Of a stretch of DNA of 64,000 bases, positions 1 to 9,180 are shown one piece after another; position 1 is the stretch's first letter, and the number at the start of each line of letters is the position of its first letter. The position numbers were made by a program, and so were the translations under genes. The DNA lies in contig OZ244783.1 in the NCBI GenBank assembly GCA_965219635.1, positions 2,976,001-3,040,000 of the forward strand. The letters run 5' to 3'. The notes under the pieces were generated by a model that did not search any database, was not told where the DNA came from, and saw nothing but the letters and a program-made list of their open reading frames with translations. This DNA is from JAPOXR01 sp965219635. Lineage in GTDB: Bacteria; Pseudomonadota; Alphaproteobacteria; Rhodobacterales; Rhodobacteraceae.

Positions 1-1937
1 GCATTTCGACCGTACTTGGGATTTGCTGGGCCGCCTATTGCCGCAATCACCGCTTCGGCATCAGCCTTGGCATCATAGAGATCGACGGTTCTTGCGGGAC
101 CGTGGGGGCTGCGGGCGGCTGCCTCCCCTGCAATGAGGGCGGCAGCTTGCAGTGCCTCTTCACCTGGTTCAGCGCCGGAAAAGGCCGGCCCCACCTCGAA
201 CAACGCCACGCTTGAAACTCCCCTCGACTGGTTGCGCGCTGCGGCGCGCAGCAGATTTGGAAGCAGGCTCGGACGCATGACATCAAGCTCTGAAGAAATC
301 GGATTCTCCAGTTCAACCAGTTTCCTGTCTCCGGCAAAGCCTCCGGCGAGCGCCCTGTCCGTGAAAGAATACGCGACGCATTCGTGGTAGCCGAGAGTTG
401 CAATCGTTCGCTTCGCCGTCCTCTCCCGCTTTTGCATCGGTGTGAGGATGGGACGCGCCACGCCCGGATTGACGGGCGGAAGTGGCTTGCCTTCAAGCCG
501 GGACAGTGAGGTCACCCGGGCCACCTCTTCGACAAGATCCGCCTCACCTCCGATATCAGGCCGCCAAGAGGGAACCGCAACTGAAATAGCGCTCTCGCCC
601 TTGACGGGCGCAAACCCCAAAGACTCCAGAATCCGTACCTGTTCGTCGATTTCGACTCTCATGCCCGCCAGTTCTTCGACCCGGCCATTGCGCAATTCCA
701 ACTGGCGTTCATCAATGGGGATTTCCCCGTCGCCGCCAATTTCCGATGGCTCGCCGCCGCAAATGTCCAGCACCAGGCGGGTTGCCAATTCAAGGCCGTC
801 CAGTGTGAATTCCGGGTCCACTCCCCTCTCAAAGCGGTAGCGCGCATCAGAATTCACCTTGAGTCTTCTGCCGGTCGCCGCGGTCGTGATCGGGTCCCAC
901 AATGCGCTCTCCAGAATGACATTGCGCGTGTCCTGCGTGCAGCCGGTTTCCATCCCGCCCATGATGCCGGCAATGCTCTCGGGACCATTGTCATCGGAAA
1001 TCAGGATCATTCCTGCTTCCATGCGGTGCTCGGCGCCGTCGAGTGCGGCCACCGACTCCCCACCAGCGGCGCGGTGAATGCGCAGATTGCCTGAAACTTT
1101 ATCGGCATCGAAGGCGTGCAGGGGCCGATTGCGGTCGTAGGTCACATAATTGGTAATATCCACCAGCGCCGAGATCGGCCGGAGGCCGATCGCCTTGAGC
1201 CGCTGCTGCATCCAGGGCGGCGAACTTCCGTTACGGACTCCCTTGATCACGCGGCCGAAGAAAGCCGGACAGCCAGTTCCGGCAGTATCCTTTTCGATCA
1301 CCATCTTCACGGGACAGGGAAATTTCCCGTCAATTCGTTCCGCTGGCGGTGTGATGACCTTTCCCAGCCCCTTGGCTGCAAGGTCCCTCGCAATTCCGGC
1401 AACACCGAGGCCATCCGGGCGATTGGGTGTAATGGCAATATCGATGACCGGATCATTCAATCCGGCGAAATCCACGAAGCGCACGCCGAGCGGCGTATCC
1501 GGCGGCAGATCCATGATGCCGTCATGCTCGTCCGAGATCATCAGCTCCCGCTCGGAACAGAGCATTCCGTGGCTCTCGACGCCGCGAATGACTCCTTTCT
1601 TGAGGTCCAGTCCGGTGCCGGGAATACGGGTCCCGACTGGGGCGAACACGCCCACGAGGCCTGTCCGTGCATTCGGCGCTCCACAAACCACCTGGACTTC
1701 CCGGCTTTCCCCGTCCTGGCCATCGGGAAAAGTCTCTAACCGGCACACTCTCAACCGGTCGGCATCCGGATGCTGACTGGCCTCAATAACCCTGCAGGTC
1801 GTAAACGCCCCAAGAGCTTCAGCAGGATCCTCCACACCCTCGACCTCAAGTCCGAGATCTGTCAGCGCCTCGCAAATCTGATGCAGTCCAGCATCGGTTT
1901 CGAGGTGGTCCTTCAACCAGGAAAGGGTGAACTTCAT
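1..1937 (-). CDS. pheT: Phenylalanyl-tRNA synthetase beta subunit (3' end outside window)
   Basis: Beta subunit of the cytoplasmic alpha2-beta2 PheRS, which charges tRNA-Phe and carries the editing domain. The minus-strand frame is open from ATG at 1937 to the window edge, about 645 of the usual ~800 residues. It starts MKFTLSWLKDHLE, the canonical PheT N-terminus. The N-terminal tRNA-binding (EMAP-like) domain with the HPDADRL motif lies at about residues 45-150. It is followed by the B3/B4 editing region (ISALVDITNYV, RPLHAFDADK) and the B5 domain (RFERGVDPE). The synthetase-like C-terminal part and the anticodon-binding domain lie wholly or partly beyond position 1. The partner gene pheS is at 14783 on the other strand instead of immediately upstream, which is unusual. 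The identification is very secure. Confidence 0.97.
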   Translation of the reverse strand, partial: MKFTLSWLKDHLETDAGLHQICEALTDLGLEVEGVEDPAEALGAFTTCRVIEASQHPDADRLRVCRLETFPDGQDGESREVQVVCGAPNARTGLVGVFAPVGTRIPGTGLDLKKGVIRGVESHGMLCSERELMISDEHDGIMDLPPDTPLGVRFVDFAGLNDPVIDIAITPNRPDGLGVAGIARDLAAKGLGKVITPPAERIDGKFPCPVKMVIEKDTAGTGCPAFFGRVIKGVRNGSSPPWMQQRLKAIGLRPISALVDITNYVTYDRNRPLHAFDADKVSGNLRIHRAAGGESVAALDGAEHRMEAGMILISDDNGPESIAGIMGGMETGCTQDTRNVILESALWDPITTAATGRRLKVNSDARYRFERGVDPEFTLDGLELATRLVLDICGGEPSEIGGDGEIPIDERQLELRNGRVEELAGMRVEIDEQVRILESLGFAPVKGESAISVAVPSWRPDIGGEADLVEEVARVTSLSRLEGKPLPPVNPGVARPILTPMQKRERTAKRTIATLGYHECVAYSFTDRALAGGFAGDRKLVELENPISSELDVMRPSLLPNLLRAAARNQSRGVSSVALFEVGPAFSGAEPGEEALQAAALIAGEAAARSPHGPARTVDLYDAKADAEAVIAAIGGPANPKYGRN

Positions 1938-2434
1938 TGTGGTGGTTCCAGTGAGTATCGGGCGCAAGCCCATTACTTCAACCGGCAGAAAGTAGAAAGG
2001 GCGATAGAACCCAACAACCTGCGCGGCGGTTGAACTCGTTGGCGATGGCAGGATTCAACACTCTTGGTCATTACCAAGAACAACACCTGAAACAGCTCTC
2101 AGCGTCGCCATAGAAGCAGGATGCAGCAACCTGCCAAGTTCGAGTCTCCCGCGCTGTTCATTGCGGGACCGCAGGGACTAAAGTCATAGCCCGGACCCCA
2201 TATGCGCCGGACCCGGCGGCATCTGCCGGCATGATCGGCGCGGCGATGTCTATTCATCGCCAAGCAGACGGCCTCATTCTGCCCATCCCCACATTCGCAG
2301 CAATTGAGCGGGCGGTGCGATCGGTCTCCGGCCGAGGATGGTTCCTTTCCGAGGCATTTGGCCGATGATGTGGCATCCGGCCGCCATGGCAGGTATGGCA
2401 GTCCTTGATGAATGCTCGAATGAAGGGAGTTCAG
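1938..2434. other. Intergenic region between pheT and pyk, no gene seen
   Basis: This is the divergent spacer that must hold the promoters of pheT (leftward) and pyk (rightward). I see no convincing sigma-70 pair. A perfect 7-bp inverted repeat (2242-2248 / 2255-2261, 6-nt loop) has no U-tract and may be chance. Possible reading frames here show no family similarity I recognise. Confidence 0.5.
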
Positions 2435-3856
2435 GTGAGACGGGACCGAAACGTCAAGATTGTCGCAACCCTGGGACCGGCATCTTCCGACAAGGAGACC
2501 ATAGGCAGGCTATTCGATGCCGGCGTAGATGTCTTCCGGCTGAACATGAGCCATGGCAGCCGCGACGATCTCAGGAAACGCCACCAGTATATCAGGGAAA
2601 TTTCGGCCGAGAGAGGGCGCCCGATCGGCATACTCGTCGACCTCCAGGGACCAAAATTCAGGTGCGGCCGCTTCGCTGAAGGCCCAATCCAGTTGCAGAC
2701 CGGCGACAGGTTTACTTTCGACCTGGATCGAACACCCGGAGATCAAGGGCGGGTGTGCCTTCCACACGAGGAGGTTTTCGAGGCCCTCAAGCCAGGTTCC
2801 ATGTTGCTGGTGAATGATGGCATTGTTCATCTCAGGGTGCTGGAGTGCACACGCGACCGGGCAGACTGTGTCGTGGAGGTCGGTGGAATGATCTCCGACC
2901 GCAAGGGAGTTAACATTCCCGATGTGGTGGTCCCGGTTGCAGCCCTCTCAACCAAGGACCGGGAAGATCTGGAATATGCCTGCGAACTGGGCATCGACTG
3001 GCTTGCCCTGTCATTCGTGCAGCGGCCCGAGGACATGGAAGAAGCCCGAAGGCTGGCGAGCGGACGGGCGGCGCTGATGGCCAAGATCGAAAAACCGGCA
3101 GCGGTCGAGAGGTTCAGCGAGATACTGGATGCATCGGACGGCATCATGGTTGCCCGCGGCGACCTTGGCGTCGAAACGCCTCTGCAGAATGTCCCTTCCC
3201 TGCAAAAGCGGCTGATACGGCGATGCCGGGCCGCCGCTAAACCTGCAATCGTGGCAACCCAGATGCTTGAGAGCATGGTCCACAATTCGACGCCGACGCG
3301 CGCCGAGGTCTCCGATGTGGCAACGGCAATCTATGAGGGTGTCGACGCCATCATGCTGTCCGCTGAATCGGCGGCCGGGAAATACCCGGTGGAGTCGGTT
3401 ACAACCATGAACGATGTTGCCGAGGCTGTGGAAAGCGATCCGACCTACCGACAGGTCATCGAAGCGTCGCGACAGGCGAGCCGGGCAACCGTTGCGGATG
3501 CCATCACTGCCGCGGCGAGGGAAGTTGCAGAGACAACTGATGTCACATCAATCTGCTGCTTCACGCATTCGGGGACGACTGGTCGGCTCGTTGCCCGCGA
3601 GCGGCCAAGAGTGCCGATTATCGTTCTCACTCCTTTCGCGCATACCGCCCAGCAATTGAGTCTGGTCTGGGGCGTTCACTGCGTCGAGACCGAAGTTGTA
3701 ACCGAGTTTGACAGGGCCGTCAGTGTCGCCGTGCAAACGGCACACCGCGAGGAGTTCGGCCAGGAAGGTGATCACATAATCATAATGGCGGGAGTTCCAT
3801 TCAACATCTCGGGATCCACAAACATCATCAGGATCGCCAGGATCGACGCCAACTGA
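2435..3856 (+). CDS. pyk: Pyruvate kinase
   Basis: Converts phosphoenolpyruvate and ADP to pyruvate and ATP, the last step of glycolysis, in the cytoplasm. The 473-residue product matches the normal family length. It has the N-terminal KIVATLGPAS strand and FRLNMSHGS, the ATP/PEP-site LVDLQGPKFR, the B-domain, the signature MAKIEKPAA with catalytic Lys, and MVARGDLGVE for the divalent metal. ATQMLESM and the C-terminal regulatory domain follow. I chose GTG 2435 because AAGGGAG at 2423-2429 is 5 nt upstream and the protein then begins RRDRNVKIVATLGP as in relatives. Upstream in-frame TTG 2405, ATG 2408 and ATG 2420 would add 5-10 residues with no ribosome site. It is monocistronic, with 281 bp before the next gene. 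Confidence 0.96.
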   Translation: MRRDRNVKIVATLGPASSDKETIGRLFDAGVDVFRLNMSHGSRDDLRKRHQYIREISAERGRPIGILVDLQGPKFRCGRFAEGPIQLQTGDRFTFDLDRTPGDQGRVCLPHEEVFEALKPGSMLLVNDGIVHLRVLECTRDRADCVVEVGGMISDRKGVNIPDVVVPVAALSTKDREDLEYACELGIDWLALSFVQRPEDMEEARRLASGRAALMAKIEKPAAVERFSEILDASDGIMVARGDLGVETPLQNVPSLQKRLIRRCRAAAKPAIVATQMLESMVHNSTPTRAEVSDVATAIYEGVDAIMLSAESAAGKYPVESVTTMNDVAEAVESDPTYRQVIEASRQASRATVADAITAAAREVAETTDVTSICCFTHSGTTGRLVARERPRVPIIVLTPFAHTAQQLSLVWGVHCVETEVVTEFDRAVSVAVQTAHREEFGQEGDHIIIMAGVPFNISGSTNIIRIARIDAN

Positions 3857-4137
3857 GTGCGCCAGGCGCCTGCCCAGGCCGTGCAATCGATCTGCCCTGC
3901 CGATCCAACTGCCCTTCGAGAGAATAGAGACCCCTCACTGCGATTTGGCACCATCGTGATCCCGGCTGGGAACGGGATGGTTCTTCGGATGGACCTGCAC
4001 CGCTGCCAACTGGCCGCGTTCCGGTTGCCGAGCCGGCCGCAGACCTGCCTCCAAGCCATAGAATGACGAAACGGCTCTTGACAGAATTTAGGCTGTCGGT
4101 TTTGTTGCCGTCGAACATGAATGAAAGGAGGATTTAG

Positions 4138-5445
4138 ATGTCAAAAGAAAACCGGGATGGCATGCGTGCCGATATTTTCGAACTCTATGCCGAAGATCCC
4201 GAAAAGGCGGACCGCATTGTGTTCGGGCGCCAGCCGCACGGCGACCGCAGGGGATTCCTGAAAGGCGCCGGGCTTGCGGCCATGGGAGCAGCCATCGGCA
4301 CGGCCATCCCATTTCATCGCAACATGCCAGCCGGGTTCATTCCCGAAGCGCTTGCCTCAAACCCGGTCGAGATTACCGGCAAGGACGGGCTGACCGTGCT
4401 CAATGACCGGCCCGTCAATGCGGAAACTCCAGCGCATCTGCTTGATGATGAAGTCACACCGACGGCGCGCCATTTCATCCGCAATAATGGCGTCGTCCCC
4501 GAGTCCATGGATCCTGAAGGATGGGAGTTGACTATTGACGGATTGGTAGACAACCCGATGACTCTCAGCATCGAGGATCTGAAGAACCAGTTCGAGGTTG
4601 TCACGCAGCGCCTGACGATTGAATGCGGCGGCAATGGCCGTGCGTTTTTCGACCCGCCAGCACGCGGCAATCAGTGGACCTTGGGCGCCGTTGCCTGCTC
4701 GGAATGGACAGGCGTGCGCCTTGCCGATGTTCTGAAGGCTGCGGGCGTCAAGGACAACGTCATCTACACGGCACATGTCGGCGCTGATACGCACTTGTCC
4801 GGTGAAGCAGGCAAGCTGCCGATTTCACGCGGCGTTCCTATCGAAAAGGCCATGAACGCAAGCAATCTCATTGCTTTCGGCATGAATGGAGGGCCACTGC
4901 ATGCGATGAACGGCGCTCCACTGCGTCTGGTCGTGCCCGGATGGCCGGGCTCTTGCTCGCAAAAGTGGCTTACGCGGATCTGGCTGAGGGATGTCGAGCA
5001 TGACGGACCGAAAATGACCGGTTCGTCCTACCGTGTTCCCGATTACCCGGTTGCGCCTGGAGAAGAAGTCCCGGACAGCGCCATGCAGATCATCCATGCG
5101 ATGCCCGTCAAGTCCCTGATCACCACTCCAGAGACGGGGTTGTCGATCTCCGGCAACAGTCTCACGGTCGCTGGCCATGCCTGGGCTGGAGATGACGCAG
5201 TTGAAAGCGTCGATGTTTCGATCGATTTCGGAGCTTCGTGGCAAAGCGCCAACCTGAACGCTCCTGCAAATCCCTATGCCTGGCAACGCTGGTCCGCAGA
5301 CCTGACGTTCCCGCAGTCGGGGTATTATGAGGTCTGGGCGCGGGCAACCGACACCAATGGCATCAGCCAGCCTTTCGCCATCGCATGGAATCCGAAGGGC
5401 TACCTGAACAATTCGATGCACAGGATTTCCGTTCGGGTCACCTGA
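4138..5445 (+). CDS. sorA: Periplasmic sulfite:cytochrome c oxidoreductase, molybdenum subunit (SorA/SoxC-like)
   Basis: Sulfite oxidase family molybdoenzyme, 435 residues. A twin-arginine signal (GDRRGFLKGAG, about residues 38-50) exports it folded to the periplasm. The Moco-binding domain contains the ligand Cys in IECGGNGRAF (about residue 162), with the substrate/cofactor residues of RGNQWTLGAVA and HLSGEAGKLP after it. The C-terminal half is the Mo-co dimerisation Ig-like domain (SVDVSIDFGASWQ, YEVWARATDTNG). The ribosome site AAAGGAGG ends about 6 nt before ATG 4138. The gene for a single-haem cytochrome follows 5 bp later, as in sorAB. SoxC of the thiosulfate Sox system is the alternative name, but no other sox genes are here, so sulfite detoxification or oxidation is the better inference. 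Confidence 0.85.
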   Translation: MSKENRDGMRADIFELYAEDPEKADRIVFGRQPHGDRRGFLKGAGLAAMGAAIGTAIPFHRNMPAGFIPEALASNPVEITGKDGLTVLNDRPVNAETPAHLLDDEVTPTARHFIRNNGVVPESMDPEGWELTIDGLVDNPMTLSIEDLKNQFEVVTQRLTIECGGNGRAFFDPPARGNQWTLGAVACSEWTGVRLADVLKAAGVKDNVIYTAHVGADTHLSGEAGKLPISRGVPIEKAMNASNLIAFGMNGGPLHAMNGAPLRLVVPGWPGSCSQKWLTRIWLRDVEHDGPKMTGSSYRVPDYPVAPGEEVPDSAMQIIHAMPVKSLITTPETGLSISGNSLTVAGHAWAGDDAVESVDVSIDFGASWQSANLNAPANPYAWQRWSADLTFPQSGYYEVWARATDTNGISQPFAIAWNPKGYLNNSMHRISVRVT

Positions 5446-5450
5446 ATACC

Positions 5451-5951
5451 ATGCGTGTCTTTGGGTGGTTCGTTGCCGTATTCGGCACACTCGTAGTCGT
5501 TCTGTTCCTGTCCGCCGTGGCTCTGGTTGGGGCGAAGAGGCCGATGGTGGAGAGCGCAACTGTTGTTGCAGTTGTGCCCGTAGTCTCGGAAGCAATGGAA
5601 GCCGCAATGGCGGCTTCCGGCGCCTCCCTGGTGGTTCAGACAGCGGCCCTCGAGGATGACGAGGACGAATATCAAGGGATGCCGCCCGGCGTAGGCCGCG
5701 ACGAAGTCCTCGGATACTGCGGGAGCTGTCACTCCATGAAGCTCGTCACGCAGCAGGGCCTGTCGCGATCAACCTGGGTCGACGTGCTCGAATACATGGT
5801 TGACGAACAAGGAATGTCCGAGATTGATCCGCAGGACGAGTTGCTGGTTCTTGACTACCTTGAGGAGTTCTACGGTCCGGACCGGCTGGCGCTTACGCTG
5901 GCAAACCAGGATGCGAGCGGCGCTTCCGTTTCCCAGCCGGCCGCTGACTGA
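5451..5951 (+). CDS. sorB: Monohaem cytochrome c, electron acceptor of the sulfite dehydrogenase (SorB/SoxD-like)
   Basis: A 166-residue protein with an N-terminal hydrophobic segment (about residues 5-28, WFVAVFGTLVVVLFLSAVAL) that serves as signal peptide or anchor. A low-complexity Ala/Val/acidic stretch follows, then one haem-binding CGSCH motif (about residue 92). A C-terminal helix pair contains MSEID and YLEEFYGPDR. It starts 5 bp after the stop of the molybdenum subunit, so the two are almost certainly cotranscribed and translationally coupled. The inferred role is to take electrons from SorA and pass them to the periplasmic cytochrome c pool. The haem motif is direct evidence. The partner assignment rests on gene order. 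Confidence 0.8.
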   Translation: MRVFGWFVAVFGTLVVVLFLSAVALVGAKRPMVESATVVAVVPVVSEAMEAAMAASGASLVVQTAALEDDEDEYQGMPPGVGRDEVLGYCGSCHSMKLVTQQGLSRSTWVDVLEYMVDEQGMSEIDPQDELLVLDYLEEFYGPDRLALTLANQDASGASVSQPAAD

Positions 5952-6473
5952 TCCGGCTGGGGCAAACCAAACCGGTTAGAGTCCACTCGTTACCAACGAG
6001 TCGCAACGGGCAGTAGCAAGACCGATAGGCACATAGCTGTTGCATCACGGTTGCCACTGCCCGTAGCAAGTACCTCCAGAACAACCCGAAGCCAGGCCGA
6101 TGTTGTTCGGCATGGCCTACCTTTCGAGGCTCGCCGTCTCCTATTGGGCACTGGATCGGCAAGTGACCCTTCGGCAAGCTAGGCAGTTTCCTTATCGGCC
6201 GGATACCCAAGGCAAACCTCGGAGCAGCGTGCGGAATGGAATATGACAGTATCCGCTCCCGCCAATGGTTGCTTGGGCCGGGCCATGGTCCAGCAGAGCA
6301 TCAAGGCGCAGTACGCGCAATCCGCCTACGCCTGGTTCCTGCGATGACCTGGCAGCGTGTTGGTGTTAACCCGCACTTCGGCATCCGGTTCGGAATCTTG
6401 GAACTCGTAGGCGCACCAGCTAAAGTCTTGCTTGGCCCGGAATGAACCAGGCTACGGCAGGCGGATTGTTCGA
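5952..6473. other. Intergenic region with inverted repeats, no supported gene
   Basis: There are two small structures: a 7-bp perfect inverted repeat with a 3-nt loop (5985-5991 / 5995-6001), and a 9-bp inverted repeat (ACGGGCAGT 6006-6014 / ACTGCCCGT 6056-6064). The arms of the second are each followed by the same octamer GTAGCAAG (6013-6020, 6063-6070). They could be a terminator for the sorAB transcript or a remnant of mobile DNA. No coding sequence is recognisable. Confidence 0.4.
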
Positions 6474-6707
6474 ATGCGGCATCGCCATCTCAATGACGAT
6501 GTGGGTTATAACGGCGTGTCAATTGACGACATCATTTCCCGCGGGTTGTGGGCAGATTGGGTCGATCTGTATCAGGCCATAGACGCCGACCCTTCACTGC
6601 TGCATATCATCGAGAAAGTCTGTTTGGCCCATACCAATCGCGACCCGCTCGCCCAACGCCACCATTTCTGGCTGAACCATGTCCGATACCGGCGCGGATC
6701 AAACTGA
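6474..6707 (+). CDS. Small protein paired with the AbiEii-like gene (possible antitoxin-side partner)
   Basis: A 77-residue acidic/aromatic protein (GYNGVSIDDIISRGLWADW, then DPLAQRHHFWLNHVRYRR). Its 3' end overlaps the next gene by 29 bp, the arrangement of two-gene toxin-antitoxin-like modules built on nucleotidyltransferases. I recognise the pairing, not a named family. The reading frame is open further upstream to TTG 6432, so the start is uncertain. ATG 6474 is preferred as the first ATG. I see no DNA-binding motif, so calling it an antitoxin is inference from gene order only. Confidence 0.55.
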   Translation: MRHRHLNDDVGYNGVSIDDIISRGLWADWVDLYQAIDADPSLLHIIEKVCLAHTNRDPLAQRHHFWLNHVRYRRGSN

Positions 6708-7452
6708 CTGGGAACATCTGCTCTCGGCCGCCTCGCGGTTACAGCGTATCCTGCCTGAAGCGGTCCTTGCCCGTGGATCCGCAGCAGCACCGCGATCCGG
6801 CAATCGTAAGTCCAGTAACACCGACCACACTCTCACGGATATTCGGGACAGGTTCGACCGTGTACTTGCCCAGCTGGAGTCGGTCGCCGGATGCAAGAAG
6901 GCACAGGACCATCTCCCGGTGCCCGTTTCTGGTTCTCTTTATGGGATCGAAACCTGCGTTCGGCAACTCATTCGCAGTGACCCCCTTGAAACGACTGCAA
7001 TCAAGTATCTTGACCAGACAGTAACCGTCCCGACTGAACAGGAGATACTCCGCATCAAGGCCGTCCTGATCCTCAAGCGGAACGCCATGCGGGATTATCT
7101 GGACTTTGCCGCACTCGGATCCCGCATGGCCGAGGAAGATTGCGTCCAGGCCATGGAACCCTTCGACAGGCTCTACCCGCAGGATAGCGGGCAGTCGGCG
7201 CTACAGCAGCTTCTGGCCCAGCTCTCTGCCCCGGCGCCATTTGATTCTGATCAAGTCGGGCCAACCGACTTTCGCGATCTTGCCCCTGAATTATCCGACT
7301 GGAAGAATGTGGATCGCATTTGCGTTCGGCTAGCGCAGAGGCTCTTTGAAGGCCTCTGCCCTCAGCCAACACAAGACAATGGTCCTGCCGAAGCAGCAGG
7401 CACAGGCACCAACCTGCCGGATCCATTCGATCTACCTTCGCCATTCGGTTGA
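6679..7452 (+). CDS. AbiEii-type nucleotidyltransferase-like protein, active site probably degenerate
   Basis: A 257-residue relative of the AbiEii/AbiGii nucleotidyltransferase toxins. The visible order is a WEHLLSAASRLQRILP helix, a degenerate GS motif (LARGSAAA), the DxD region reading SSNTDHTLTD, then GSLYGIETCVRQLIR. The conserved VPTEQEILRIKAVLILKRNAMRDYLDFAAL helix carries the usual Lys and Arg, and an Asp/Trp-rich C-terminus follows. Family members have two Asp in the DxD position; here the first is Asn. An intact frame with a changed catalytic residue suggests a decayed or re-purposed module. ATG 6679 overlaps the upstream partner gene. Confidence 0.65.
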   Translation: MSDTGADQTDWEHLLSAASRLQRILPEAVLARGSAAAPRSGNRKSSNTDHTLTDIRDRFDRVLAQLESVAGCKKAQDHLPVPVSGSLYGIETCVRQLIRSDPLETTAIKYLDQTVTVPTEQEILRIKAVLILKRNAMRDYLDFAALGSRMAEEDCVQAMEPFDRLYPQDSGQSALQQLLAQLSAPAPFDSDQVGPTDFRDLAPELSDWKNVDRICVRLAQRLFEGLCPQPTQDNGPAEAAGTGTNLPDPFDLPSPFG

Positions 7453-7668
7453 CTGGCACTACGGGTTGCGGAATCGCCAGATGCGCACTGGCTACGGCAG
7501 ATTTGCCCGATTGCCCCGGAAGAGATTGCTCAAGACGCCTCACAATGATGGCTTGCGCCTCTGCATGGCCGAATTTGCAACCCTGAGGTGTTCGGTGGTC
7601 CTGCCGTGTTGGACAGCCGTTCCAAAGGGTCTATTGTGGCACCAGTTCAGTCTATGGGAGGAAACGTC

Positions 7669-9087
7669 ATGACCCGATCACTTGCCGATGCCATGCGGGA
7701 AGCTGCAAATCCGGTCGAAATGCTCCGGAATTCCAAGATCGGGATGTATGTCTATCCGGTCGTTGCGCCGGAGTTTTCGAACTGGCGGATTGAACAACAG
7801 GCCTGGCGAAGCCGGGCCGTCTTGTTTGACCAGTCGCACCATATGGATGAAGTGCGCGTCGAAGGCCCACAGGCTACGGAATTCCTGTCGCATCACGGCA
7901 TCAACAGCTTTTCCAACTTCGACCTCAGCCGCGCCAAACACTATGTGCCGGTTACGCCAAACGGCCATGTGATCGGCGACCACATCATCTTCCGCGAAGA
8001 CGAGAACTCATACTTGCTGGTCGGCCGCGCCCCTGTCTCAAACTGGCTCCTCTTCTGCGCCGCCTACGGCAAATGGAATGTCAGGCTGCGCCACCATCCG
8101 CGCTCAAACTCGCGCCCCGAAGGCGAACGAGTAATCCGCGAACACTACCGCTTTCAGATTCAGGGACCCGATGCGCCCGCTGTGTTCGAGCGCATGAATG
8201 GCGGCCCGGTACAAGACATCAGCTTCTTCCATGTGGACTGGATCAACATCGGCTCAAAGAAGGTGCGAGCCCTTTGCCATGGCATGTCCGGCGCCCCCGG
8301 CCTGGAGATCTGGGGTCCCTACAAGGACAAGGAGTATATTCTCTCCACGATCCTTCAGTCGGCAAGCGAGGCTGGCGTCGACCTGACCCGTTGCGGCAGC
8401 CGGGCCTATTCGACAAACACGCTCGAGTCCGGCTGGATCCCCTCCCCGCTTCCCGGCATCTATACTGGGGACGGCATTCTTGCCGAATATCGCGATTGGC
8501 TCGGAGCCGACAGCTATGAGGCCACAGGCGCCATTGGCGGATCCTATGTCTCCGCAAACATCGAGGACTACTACGTCAACCCGTTTGAACTCGGCTACGG
8601 CTTCTACATCGGCTGGAAGAAGGACGATTTCATCGGCAAATCTGCTCTCGAAGCGATGAAGGGCAGTCCGTCCAATCGCAAGCGGGTGACTCTGGAATGG
8701 AACCGGGAAGATGTTCTCAAGGTGATCGCCTCCGCCCTCGAGGACGGCATCCCCTACAAGTGGATCGACTTCCCGCAACCCAACTATGCATCGACCTCAG
8801 CCGACATGGTTTGCGGCAGCGGCGGAAGCATGATCGGAATGTCGATGTTCAGCGGCTACAGCTACAATGAGCGCTGTTTTCTCAGTCTTGCAGTGGTCGA
8901 TCAATCGGTAGAGGTCGGCGACATTGCGACCTTGAAATGGGGCGAGCCGGAACCGACGGCAAAGACCTCGACTGAACTGCACAAACAAGCCGACATCCGG
9001 GTTCGTGTTTCGCCGACGCCCTACTCGAGACAGGCGCGCGAGAACTATGCAGACAGCTGGCGCACGAGGGACTCTTCGGCCGAATAG
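7669..9087 (+). CDS. GcvT-family tetrahydrofolate-dependent O-demethylase-like protein (LigM/DesA type)
   Basis: A 472-residue cytoplasmic aminomethyltransferase-fold protein. The residues NPVEMLRNSKIGMYVYPVV, EFSNWR, LFDQSHHM, YVPVTPNGHVIGD, RHGMSGAPGLEIWGP-like segments and NTLESGWIPSPLP are the hallmark of the vanillate/3-O-methylgallate and syringate O-demethylases LigM and DesA. Those enzymes move a methyl group from an aromatic ether to tetrahydrofolate. DMSP demethylase DmdA is a more distant relative. GGGAGGAAAC just before ATG 7669 fixes the start; an upstream TTG/ATG extension lacks a ribosome site. A TRAP transporter follows 93 bp later in the same direction, so the substrate is probably an imported methylated or methoxylated acid. 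The exact substrate cannot be read from sequence. Confidence 0.82.
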   Translation: MTRSLADAMREAANPVEMLRNSKIGMYVYPVVAPEFSNWRIEQQAWRSRAVLFDQSHHMDEVRVEGPQATEFLSHHGINSFSNFDLSRAKHYVPVTPNGHVIGDHIIFREDENSYLLVGRAPVSNWLLFCAAYGKWNVRLRHHPRSNSRPEGERVIREHYRFQIQGPDAPAVFERMNGGPVQDISFFHVDWINIGSKKVRALCHGMSGAPGLEIWGPYKDKEYILSTILQSASEAGVDLTRCGSRAYSTNTLESGWIPSPLPGIYTGDGILAEYRDWLGADSYEATGAIGGSYVSANIEDYYVNPFELGYGFYIGWKKDDFIGKSALEAMKGSPSNRKRVTLEWNREDVLKVIASALEDGIPYKWIDFPQPNYASTSADMVCGSGGSMIGMSMFSGYSYNERCFLSLAVVDQSVEVGDIATLKWGEPEPTAKTSTELHKQADIRVRVSPTPYSRQARENYADSWRTRDSSAE

Positions 9088-9180
9088 TCCGGTCAATCCG
9101 GACCGGCTGGAATTGCCACTGCACTGCGACGCAAGGATTCAATCAAGGCCCAACCGGGCCAACTTTTCCAGGAGGAAACA

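Noticed and set aside
1116..1776. Two plus-strand frames of about 207 codons inside pheT
   Set aside because: They are shadows of the pheT reading frame, which carries the conserved motifs.
2242..2261. 7-bp inverted repeat upstream of pyk as a terminator
   Set aside because: No U-tract and located far from any gene end in the right direction; likely chance.
4825..5607. Minus-strand frame of 260 codons under sorA/sorB
   Set aside because: Opposite strand encodes the Moco enzyme and cytochrome with intact motifs; no ribosome site for the antisense frame.
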